A stretch of 64,000 nt of DNA from Pseudomonadota bacterium (GTDB lineage: Bacteria > Pseudomonadota > Alphaproteobacteria > Sphingomonadales > Sphingomonadaceae), in the NCBI GenBank assembly GCA_023400405.1, contig JAEXFD010000048.1:74275-138274 (forward strand), given 5' to 3'. The notes under the pieces are model-generated. The model did not search any database. It worked only from the letters and a program-made list of their open reading frames with translations, and was not told where the DNA came from. Position 1 is the first letter of the stretch. Each line of letters begins with the position of its first letter. The position numbers and the translations under genes are program-made. Shown piece after piece: positions 57,760-64,000 of the stretch.

Positions 57760-57942
57760 TTGCCCGTCGAACCGCCCATCCAGCCGACCATACCGCCGGC
57801 CGAACAGCCCCCGCTTCAGCCTGGCCAGCCAGCCAGCCCGCCGCCCGAACTCGATCCCCCGGTGCCCGATATCGACGTCCCTGCGCCGGAGCCCGCCGCG
57901 CCGGCAGTGCCTGCTCCCGCCCAACCGACCGCCAGCGCCTGA
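57760..57942 (+). CDS. Small proline-rich protein
   Basis: The 60-residue product is built almost wholly of Pro, Ala, Glu and Gln (VEPPIQPTIPPAEQPPLQPG and PAPEPAAPAVPAP). A TTG start at 57760 is supported by AGGAGA seven bases before it, although the frame is open from 57724. It may be an unstructured cell-envelope or linker peptide; it could also be a chance frame in GC-rich DNA. It precedes the Crp/Fnr gene on the same strand. Confidence 0.45.
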   Translation: MPVEPPIQPTIPPAEQPPLQPGQPASPPPELDPPVPDIDVPAPEPAAPAVPAPAQPTASA

Positions 57943-57961
57943 CGAGTCAGGGGACCGCCGA

Positions 57962-58681
57962 ATGCTTGAACTTCATCTCGCCAAGATGCGCCTCCACGAC
58001 CGCATCGAGGCGGCGGAGGAGCAGGCGCTTCGCGATTCGGTCGGCCAGCCGGTGGACTGCCCTGCCGGCACCGTCCTCGTGCGCCGTGGCGAGCCGCTCA
58101 GCCATTCGATCCTGCTGCTGGACGGCATGCTCGCGCGCTACAAGGATCTCAGCAACGGCCAGCGCCAGATCACCCATGTCCATGTCGCCGGCGATTTCGC
58201 CGACATCCACGGCTACATCCTCGGCCATCTCGACGAGAATGTCGTGGCCCTCACCGCCGCGAGGATCGTGCGCGTGCCGCACGCAAAGCTCGACTCGATC
58301 ACCGAGCGCTTCCCGCACCTGCTACGGATTTTCTGGTTTGCGACCGAGCGCGACGCCAGCATCCATCGCGAATGGATCGTGTCCCTCGGTCGCCGCAGCG
58401 CGATCCAGCGCCTCGCCCACCTGTTTTGCGAGTTGCACCTGCGCCTTCAAGCCGTCGGACTTGCCTCCGGCGACAGTTTTCGCCTGCCGATCACGCAAGC
58501 CGATCTCGCCGAATGCCTGGGCCTCACAGGGGTGCACGTGAACCGGGTGTTGCGCGAATTGCGCGAGCGCAAGCTGGCCGATTTCCGCAGCGGCACGGCA
58601 ACGCTTCTCGACCGGACCGGATTGGCCCAGCTGGCCGAATTCGATCCGCTCTATCTGTATCTCGAAAAGCGCGCCGATTGA
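57962..58681 (+). CDS. Crp/Fnr-family transcriptional regulator
   Basis: This 239-residue regulator has an N-terminal cyclic-nucleotide-binding-like domain (DCPAGTVLVRRGEPLSHSIL, then VHVAGDFADIHGYILGHLDE) and a C-terminal winged helix (ITQADLAECLGLTGVHVNRVLRELRE). It lacks the cysteine cluster of Fnr, so it is not an iron-sulfur oxygen sensor of that type. The effector is unknown. Convergent with the cyclophilin gene 12 bases away. Confidence 0.9.
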   Translation: MLELHLAKMRLHDRIEAAEEQALRDSVGQPVDCPAGTVLVRRGEPLSHSILLLDGMLARYKDLSNGQRQITHVHVAGDFADIHGYILGHLDENVVALTAARIVRVPHAKLDSITERFPHLLRIFWFATERDASIHREWIVSLGRRSAIQRLAHLFCELHLRLQAVGLASGDSFRLPITQADLAECLGLTGVHVNRVLRELRERKLADFRSGTATLLDRTGLAQLAEFDPLYLYLEKRAD

Positions 58682-58693
58682 GCCGCCGGCCCG

Positions 58694-59302
58694 CTAATCT
58701 CGAACACGACGCGCGGTGAGGATCTTCACGGGTGCGGCAGGAACTTCGCCCTTGAACGAGCCGCGGATCGTCGCGGTGGGCGAATTCGGCGCGTCGAAGA
58801 TCTTGAGCACCACGTCCCTGCCCTCGACCACGTGCGCGAACGCCGCGAAGCCGAGATTGTCGCCGGGCTTGGTCGGATCGGCATCCATCGAAGGCTGATC
58901 GCCGAGCATGATTGTGAACTCGCCTTGCGCGGTGCCAGGCGCGCGGCGCGGCGTCGAGAGCGTGAAATCGAGATGCTTGATGCCGGTGAGCGTCGTCGAC
59001 TCATGCTTGATCGGCGGCAACACCTTGGCGGGGTTGTTGCTCACGCCGAACTGCACGAAGCCGAAATGGTCCGCGACCTTGGCAACGCGATAGAAGCTCG
59101 CCCCGTCGAGCCTTTTCATGTCGACGTAGCGCAGGAAATTGTTACCGCTGATCGGCGCGTGGACGGTATCGACCTCCACCACGATCGTGCCGGCGCTCGT
59201 CGTCAGGGCGACGCGGGGCAACGGCACCGCAGCGGGCACGGTCTGCGCCGCCGCAGGAAGGGCGACCAAGGCGAGCAGGCAGGCGAGCAGCGTCCGGATC
59301 AT
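58694..59302 (-). CDS. Periplasmic cyclophilin-type peptidyl-prolyl isomerase
   Basis: This 202-residue enzyme has a signal peptide (MIRTLLACLLALVALPAAA, cut before QTVP) and a cyclophilin domain (TIVVEVDTVHAPISGNNFLR, GASFYRVAKVADHFGFVQFG, FTIMLGDQPSMDAD). It would fold outer-membrane or secreted proteins. The usual QGG motif is FVQFGV here, which may lower activity. The start at 59302 follows AGGAGG. It lies 28 bases after gatB's end on the same strand. Confidence 0.88.
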   Translation of the reverse strand: MIRTLLACLLALVALPAAAQTVPAAVPLPRVALTTSAGTIVVEVDTVHAPISGNNFLRYVDMKRLDGASFYRVAKVADHFGFVQFGVSNNPAKVLPPIKHESTTLTGIKHLDFTLSTPRRAPGTAQGEFTIMLGDQPSMDADPTKPGDNLGFAAFAHVVEGRDVVLKIFDAPNSPTATIRGSFKGEVPAAPVKILTARRVRD

Positions 59303-59330
59303 CACTCTTCCTCCTCAGAAGCCGACAGTA

Positions 59331-60836
59331 TCAGCCCGCCAGGGCCTTTTTCAGCAGCTCGTTGACCACCTGCGGATTGGCCTTGCCCTGCATCGCCTTC
59401 ATCGTCTGGCCGACGAAGAAGCCGAACAGCGCTTCCTTGCCGCCGCGATACTGCTCCAGCTGCCCGAGGTTCTTGGCCAGCACTTCAGCGATCACTGCCT
59501 CGATCGCGCCGGTGTCGCTGGTCTGCTTGAGCCCACGCTCCTCGACGATTCGGCCGGGCGCCTCGCCGGTTTCGAGCATGATCTCGAACACCTGCTTGCC
59601 CAGCGTGCCCGAAATCGTGCCGTCGGCAACGAGCGCGAGCAACTCGGCGCCCTGTTCGGGGCTCACCGGGCTCGAATCGAGGTCCCTGCCCAGCCGATTG
59701 AGCGCGCCGTACAGATCCGAAAGCAGCCAGTTGGCGGCCGCCCGAGCGACTTCGTTCTCGCCCTTCTTCTGAACTCGCGCGCTTTCGGCGAGCAACGCCT
59801 CGAACCAGCGCGCCGTGTCGGCATCGGCGGTCAGCGTCGCGGCGTTGTAGGCGCTCAGCCCCAGCTCTGTCTCATAGCGCCGGCGCTTGGCGTCGGGCAG
59901 CTCGGGCAGGCTCGCGCGGCATTCCTCGAGGAACGCGTCGTCGAGTTCGAGCGGCAGCAGGTCGGGATCGGGGAAGTAGCGATAATCATGCGCGTCTTCC
60001 TTCGATCGCATCGAGCGCGTCTCGCCCTTGTCGGGATCGAACAGCCGCGTCTCCTGGACGATCCGCCCGCCGCTCTCGAGCACTTCGACCTGGCGACGCG
60101 CCTCGACCTCAACGGTCTGCATGACGAACCGGACCGAATTGACGTTCTTGGTCTCGGTGCGCGTGCCGAACTCGGCGCCCGGCTTGCGCACGCTGACGTT
60201 CACGTCGGCGCGCATCGAGCCCTGGTCCATATTGCCGTCGCAGCTGCCGACATAGCGAAGGATCGCCCGCAGCTTCGAAAGATAGGCCCCCGCCTCGGCC
60301 GGCGAGCGCATGTCCGGCCGGCTGACGATCTCCATCAGCGCCACGCCCGAGCGATTGAGATCGACATAGGAGCGGCTCGGATGCTGGTCGTGCATCAGCT
60401 TGCCGGCATCCTGCTCGACATGGATGCGCTCGATGCCGATCGTCTTCACTTCGGCATCGGGATCCTTGTCGTCCAGGCTGATCTCGATCCGCCCCTCGCC
60501 CACCAGCGGGTGATAGAGCTGGCTGATCTGATAGCCCTGGGGCAGATCGGCGTAGAAGTAGTTCTTGCGGTCGAAGCGCGACCATTTGTTGATCACCGCG
60601 CCGATCGCCATACCGGTGCGCACCGCCTGGCGGATGCACTCCCTGTTCGGCACCGGCAGCATCCCCGGCATCGCCGCGTCGACCAGGCTCACCTGGCTGT
60701 TCGGCTCCGCCCCGAACGCCGTCGCCGCGCCCGAGAAGAGCTTGGCCTTGGACGTGACCTGGGCATGGACCTCGAGGCCGATCACGACCTCCCATTCGCC
60801 GGTTTCGCCCTGGATGCGGTAGGTGGATTCAGTCAT
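59331..60836 (-). CDS. gatB: GatB, subunit B of Asp/Glu-tRNA amidotransferase
   Basis: This 501-residue protein is the kinase/tRNA-binding subunit of GatCAB, which converts Glu-tRNA(Gln) and Asp-tRNA(Asn). It begins with GEWEVVIGLEVHAQV and contains the conserved LPQGYQISQLYHPLVGEG and the tail domain ending with VNELLKKALAG. A 95-bp gap with a palindromic repeat separates it from gatA. Confidence 0.97.
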   Translation of the reverse strand: MTESTYRIQGETGEWEVVIGLEVHAQVTSKAKLFSGAATAFGAEPNSQVSLVDAAMPGMLPVPNRECIRQAVRTGMAIGAVINKWSRFDRKNYFYADLPQGYQISQLYHPLVGEGRIEISLDDKDPDAEVKTIGIERIHVEQDAGKLMHDQHPSRSYVDLNRSGVALMEIVSRPDMRSPAEAGAYLSKLRAILRYVGSCDGNMDQGSMRADVNVSVRKPGAEFGTRTETKNVNSVRFVMQTVEVEARRQVEVLESGGRIVQETRLFDPDKGETRSMRSKEDAHDYRYFPDPDLLPLELDDAFLEECRASLPELPDAKRRRYETELGLSAYNAATLTADADTARWFEALLAESARVQKKGENEVARAAANWLLSDLYGALNRLGRDLDSSPVSPEQGAELLALVADGTISGTLGKQVFEIMLETGEAPGRIVEERGLKQTSDTGAIEAVIAEVLAKNLGQLEQYRGGKEALFGFFVGQTMKAMQGKANPQVVNELLKKALAG

Positions 60837-60844
60837 TTCTCACA

Positions 60845-60925
60845 CCGTCATCCCGGCGAAAGCCGGGATCTTTCTCGATTGTAGTCCCACTTGGCCCGAG
60901 ATCCCCGCTTTCGCGGGGATGACGG
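60845..60925. repeat. Compound palindromic repeat between gatA and gatB
   Basis: The outer arms CCGTCATCCC and GGGATGACGG are perfect 10-bp inverted repeats. Each end also folds by itself (CCCGGC-GAAA-GCCGGG and CCCCGC-TTTC-GCGGGG). This ATCCCCGCTTTCGCGGGGAT-like element is a dispersed repeat of many alphaproteobacteria and sits between genes of one operon. Confidence 0.8.
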
Positions 60926-60931
60926 AAAAGC

Positions 60932-62413
60932 TCACCACCATTGCTCCGGCCGCGCCGCAAAGCCCGCCCGCTGCTCGAGCGCCAGGCTCGCGTCGAGCAC
61001 GCCCTGCTCGTCGAGCGGCTTGCCGATGATCTGGAGGCCCAGCGGCAGCCCCGCCGCGTCGAGGCCGGCGGGCACGCTCATCGCCGGAAGCCCGGCAAGG
61101 CTGGCGGGCACGGTGAACACGTCGTTCAAATACATTGCCAGCGGATCGCTCTTCTCGCCCAAGCCGAAGGCGGCGCTCGGCGCGGTCGGGGTCAGCAGCA
61201 GGTCGCACTGCGCCCAGGCATTGTCGAAATCGCGTGCGATCAGGCTACGCACCTTCTGCGCCTTGGTGAAATAGGCGTCGTAATAACCGGCCGACAGCAC
61301 ATAGGTGCCGATCAGGATGCGCCGCTTGACCTCTTCGCCGAAGCCGGCCGAACGCGTCGCGGCATACATGTCCTGCAGGTTCTGGCCCTCGGCGAGTTCT
61401 CGCAGGCCGTAGCGCACGCCGTCATAGCGCGCGAGGTTCGACGACGCCTCGGCCGGGGCGATGATGTAATAGGTCGGCAGCGCATAGCGGGTGTGCGGCA
61501 GGCTCACCTCGACGATTTCGGCGCCGGCGTCCTTCAGCCAGTCGATCCCTTGCTGCCACAGCGCCTCGATCTCGGCAGGCGTGCCGTCGATGCGATATTC
61601 CTTGGGGATGCCCACGCGCTTGCCGCGCAGATCGGCCGACAGCGCGGCTTCCCAGTTCGGCACCGGCAGATCGAGCGAGGTCGAATCCTTGGGATCGAAG
61701 CCGGCCATGTTCTGCAGCAGGATCGCGCAATCCTTGACGTCGCGCGCCATCGGCCCGGCCTGGTCGAGGCTGGAGGCGAAGGCGACGATGCCCCAGCGCG
61801 AGCAGCGGCCATAGGTCGGCTTGATGCCGCTGATGCCGGTGAAGGCGGCGGGCTGGCGGATCGAGCCGCCGGTATCGGTGCCGGTCGCGCCCGGGCACAG
61901 CCGCGCCGCGACTGCCGCCGAGCTGCCGCCCGAGGAACCGCCCGGGGTCAGCGCCGCATTGCCGCCGTCCTGGCGCCGCCAGGGCGAGACGACATTGCCG
62001 AAATGGCTCGTCTCGTTGGACGAGCCCATCGCGAACTGGTCCATGTTGAGCTTGCCGAGCATCCCCGCCCCGGCTTCCCACAGCCGGTGCGACACGGTCG
62101 ACTCATAGACGGGAGCGAAGCCTTCGAGGATGTGGCTCGCGGCTGTGGTCTGCACGCCCTTGGTGGCGAACAGGTCCTTCATCCCGATCGGCACGCCGGC
62201 GAGCGGCTTGAGCGCCTCGCCCTTGGCACGGGCCGAATCCGCCGCATCGGCCGCGGCGAGGGCATGATCGGGCGTCTCGACGATGAAGGCGTTGAGCGGC
62301 TTGGCCGCGGCGACGCGGGCGACGAACGCCTCGGCAACCTCGCGCGCCTTGAACGCGCCCTCACGCACGCCGTCGCGCAGCGCCGCGATGCCCAGATCGG
62401 TGAGCGCGCTCAT
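60932..62413 (-). CDS. gatA: GatA, amidase subunit of Asp/Glu-tRNA amidotransferase
   Basis: This 493-residue amidase releases ammonia from glutamine for GatB. The amidase signature GGSSGGSSAAVAAR contains the cis-Ser and nucleophile Ser, with the catalytic Lys in GMKDLF. Length matches the family. Its start overlaps the gatC stop by 4 bases, giving the order gatC-gatA-gatB. Confidence 0.98.
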   Translation of the reverse strand: MSALTDLGIAALRDGVREGAFKAREVAEAFVARVAAAKPLNAFIVETPDHALAAADAADSARAKGEALKPLAGVPIGMKDLFATKGVQTTAASHILEGFAPVYESTVSHRLWEAGAGMLGKLNMDQFAMGSSNETSHFGNVVSPWRRQDGGNAALTPGGSSGGSSAAVAARLCPGATGTDTGGSIRQPAAFTGISGIKPTYGRCSRWGIVAFASSLDQAGPMARDVKDCAILLQNMAGFDPKDSTSLDLPVPNWEAALSADLRGKRVGIPKEYRIDGTPAEIEALWQQGIDWLKDAGAEIVEVSLPHTRYALPTYYIIAPAEASSNLARYDGVRYGLRELAEGQNLQDMYAATRSAGFGEEVKRRILIGTYVLSAGYYDAYFTKAQKVRSLIARDFDNAWAQCDLLLTPTAPSAAFGLGEKSDPLAMYLNDVFTVPASLAGLPAMSVPAGLDAAGLPLGLQIIGKPLDEQGVLDASLALEQRAGFAARPEQWW

Positions 62414-62697
62414 TCGACCACCTTGGGCACGGTGAAGAAACCATGCTCGCCCTGCGGCGCATTGGCGAGAACGCCCTCGCGCTGGTCGCCCTCGGTCACC
62501 ACGTCCTCGCGCAGGCGCAGCGTATTGGGGATCACGGCCGTCATCGGCTCGACGTCGCCGGTATCGACTTCGCCGAGCTGTTCGATCCAGCCGAGTATGT
62601 TGTTGAGTTCGGGCACGAGCCGTTCGGCCGCGGCATCGTCGATCGCGATGCGCGCCAGGCTGGCCACCTTCTTCACGGTTGCAGTGTCTACGGACAT
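62410..62697 (-). CDS. gatC: GatC, small subunit of Asp/Glu-tRNA amidotransferase
   Basis: This 95-residue belt-like subunit stabilises GatA. It has the family start VDTATVKKVASLARIAIDD, the conserved ELNNILGWIEQLGEVDT and the ending FFTVPKVVE. The start at 62697 is chosen for the family length; the frame extends 66 bases upstream without a Shine-Dalgarno. Confidence 0.95.
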   Translation of the reverse strand: MSVDTATVKKVASLARIAIDDAAAERLVPELNNILGWIEQLGEVDTGDVEPMTAVIPNTLRLREDVVTEGDQREGVLANAPQGEHGFFTVPKVVE

Positions 62698-62825
62698 GGC
62701 ATGGCGCCTATCAGCCGAGCCGCGCCCCTTCAAGCGCTCCCGGCGCACGCAACGCGGTTGCAACCTTCACAATCGTCGGCCAACGGAACGCGATTGCCGG
62801 CATAGCGGTTATGCTGCATTGCACA

Positions 62826-63932
62826 ATGGAGAAGGGCTTGGCCCGTAAATTCCTCTATCTGTTCGCAGGATTGATCGTGCTCGCCACCGCAGCCACCTTT
62901 GCCTATCGCCTGTGGGGCGTCCAGCTGCTGCGCCAAGCCATGGTGCCCAGCGGCGATGTCGTGCAGCTCCCGCCGCCCGGCGACTATCGTCGCGCCGAGC
63001 TGTGGATCGCGCGGCCCGACAAGCCCGGCAATCCGGCGCTGTGGACGCCGGAAGGCTTCGCTCCCGCCCAGAACCCGCCGGCCGCCGTCTTCTTCATCCA
63101 TCCGACCTCGTTCCTCGACCGCAGCCGTTGGAACGCGCCGCTCGACGACGCCCAGGCCAATGCCCGTGCCGAGCTGTTCCTGCGCGGCCAGGCGAGCGCG
63201 TTCAACGGCGTGGGCGCGGTCTGGGCGCCGCGCTATCGCCAGGCGACCTTCGGCGCCTTCCTCACCTCCAAGGCCCAGGCGGCGAAGGCGCTCGACTTCG
63301 CCTATCGCGACGTGCTCGCCGCTTTCGATCAGTTCGTCCGCGAGGCAGGCGACCGGCCGATCATTCTCGCCGGCCACAGCCAGGGTGCGCTCCATCTCAG
63401 CCGCCTGCTCGTCGATCGCATCGCCGGCAAGCCGATCGCCAAGCGGATCGTCGCGGCCTATGTCGTCGGCTGGCCGGTCTCGGTGACGGCAGACCTGCCC
63501 AAGATGGGCCTGCCCGCCTGCAAGGGGCCCGACCAGGCCGGCTGCATCCTCTCCTGGCAGAGCTTCGGCGAGCCGGCAGATCCCTCGCTGATCGTCGACA
63601 CGTTCGATGCGACCAAGGGCTTCACCGGCCAGCCCCGCGCCGGCACCCCGATCCTGTGCACCAATCCGATTACCGGCAAGCCCGGCGATTCGGCTCCGGC
63701 CGAAGCCAATCTCGGCACCCTGATGCCCAGCGCCGACATGACCAGCGCCGTGCTCCGTAAGGGAACCGTCCCCGCCCGCTGCGATGGCCGCGGCTTCCTG
63801 ATGCTCGGCAACAACCCGCCCGATCTTGGGCCCTATGTGCTGCCCGGCAACAATTATCACGTATTCGATTACAGCCTGTTCTGGGCCAACGTCCGCGCCG
63901 ATGCCGAGTGGCGGTTCAAGGCCTATCGCTGA
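62826..63932 (+). CDS. DUF3089 alpha/beta-hydrolase-like protein
   Basis: This 368-residue protein has one N-terminal membrane helix (FLYLFAGLIVLATAATFAYR), so it is probably anchored in the inner membrane with the domain outside. The hydrolase nucleophile is S185 in GHSQGALHL, and the family marks AVFFIHPTSFLDRSRWNAPL and VWAPRYRQATF fit DUF3089. Substrate unknown. Divergent from gatC across 128 bp. The last 68 bases of the window hold only a G/C-rich inverted sequence near 63969-63991. Confidence 0.88.
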   Translation: MEKGLARKFLYLFAGLIVLATAATFAYRLWGVQLLRQAMVPSGDVVQLPPPGDYRRAELWIARPDKPGNPALWTPEGFAPAQNPPAAVFFIHPTSFLDRSRWNAPLDDAQANARAELFLRGQASAFNGVGAVWAPRYRQATFGAFLTSKAQAAKALDFAYRDVLAAFDQFVREAGDRPIILAGHSQGALHLSRLLVDRIAGKPIAKRIVAAYVVGWPVSVTADLPKMGLPACKGPDQAGCILSWQSFGEPADPSLIVDTFDATKGFTGQPRAGTPILCTNPITGKPGDSAPAEANLGTLMPSADMTSAVLRKGTVPARCDGRGFLMLGNNPPDLGPYVLPGNNYHVFDYSLFWANVRADAEWRFKAYR

Positions 63933-64000
63933 AGATGGCGCCCTCACCCCGTCACCCCCGCCCAGTGGCGGGGGGCCCCCGGGGGGCCCCCTATGCAACC

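Overview
The window is high-GC, densely coding DNA that looks like a sphingomonad (Alphaproteobacteria, Sphingomonadales). The evidence is family-level recognition only, with no database search: a LuxI/LuxR/PhyH quorum-sensing locus, a lasso-peptide cluster with an isopeptidase and TonB/FecIR module, a very large metal-resistance block, and the gatCAB, tig and clpPX housekeeping genes.

Layout, left to right. (1) 1-3101: left part of a type I Wadjet anti-plasmid system on the minus strand (jetA, jetB, start of jetC; jetC runs off the window and jetD is not visible), followed by a frameshifted DUF6499/DUF2285 regulator of the kind carried by integrative elements. (2) 4100-7330: luxR, luxI, a PhyH-type dioxygenase and a GntR regulator, all on the plus strand. 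(3) 7333-16779: a complete lasso-peptide locus. Two nearly identical precursor genes lie in a 233-bp tandem duplication and are followed by an RRE-protease fusion (B) and a cyclase (C). Convergent to these lie a secreted isopeptidase, a TonB-dependent transducer, FecR and FecI. (4) 17228-29314: a minus-strand zinc/cadmium/cobalt operon (CDF exporter, CzcI-like protein, CzcCBA, DUF190, ZIP, P1B-4 ATPase, SRPBCC, Myb/SANT-like protein, lipoprotein) behind a MerR-type operator and a divergent merR gene. (5) 29340-45802: a copper/silver block (copAB, three small Met/Cys/His-rich secreted or membrane proteins, cusCBAF, a CnrYXH-like ECF circuit, copCD, a Cu+-ATPase and cueR). Two matching CueR-type operators tie the block together. 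(6) 45815-47277: a tyrosine integrase next to the displaced 3-prime half of a tRNA-Glu gene, which is probably one end of a genomic island. (7) 47534-64000: chromosomal backbone with an M16 peptidase, clpX, clpP, envelope glycosyltransferases, tig, tRNA-Leu, a Crp/Fnr regulator, a cyclophilin, gatCAB and a DUF3089 hydrolase.

How the parts fit together. If the tRNA-Glu fragment is an attachment site, everything to its left in the window (defence, signalling, lasso peptide, metal resistance) is one accessory island of at least 47 kb that was integrated in front of the clpXP region. The most promising regulatory unit is the lasso locus: a GntR gene translationally coupled to the quorum-sensing operon lies directly before two precursor promoters, and each promoter carries the same TTATA-N7-TATAA dyad over its -10 region.

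Two genes (the DUF2285 regulator and the M16 peptidase) appear broken by single indels in simple-sequence tracts. Either real decay or assembly error could explain these. Start codons were moved from the longest open frame where ribosome-binding sites, signal peptides or overlaps argued for it.
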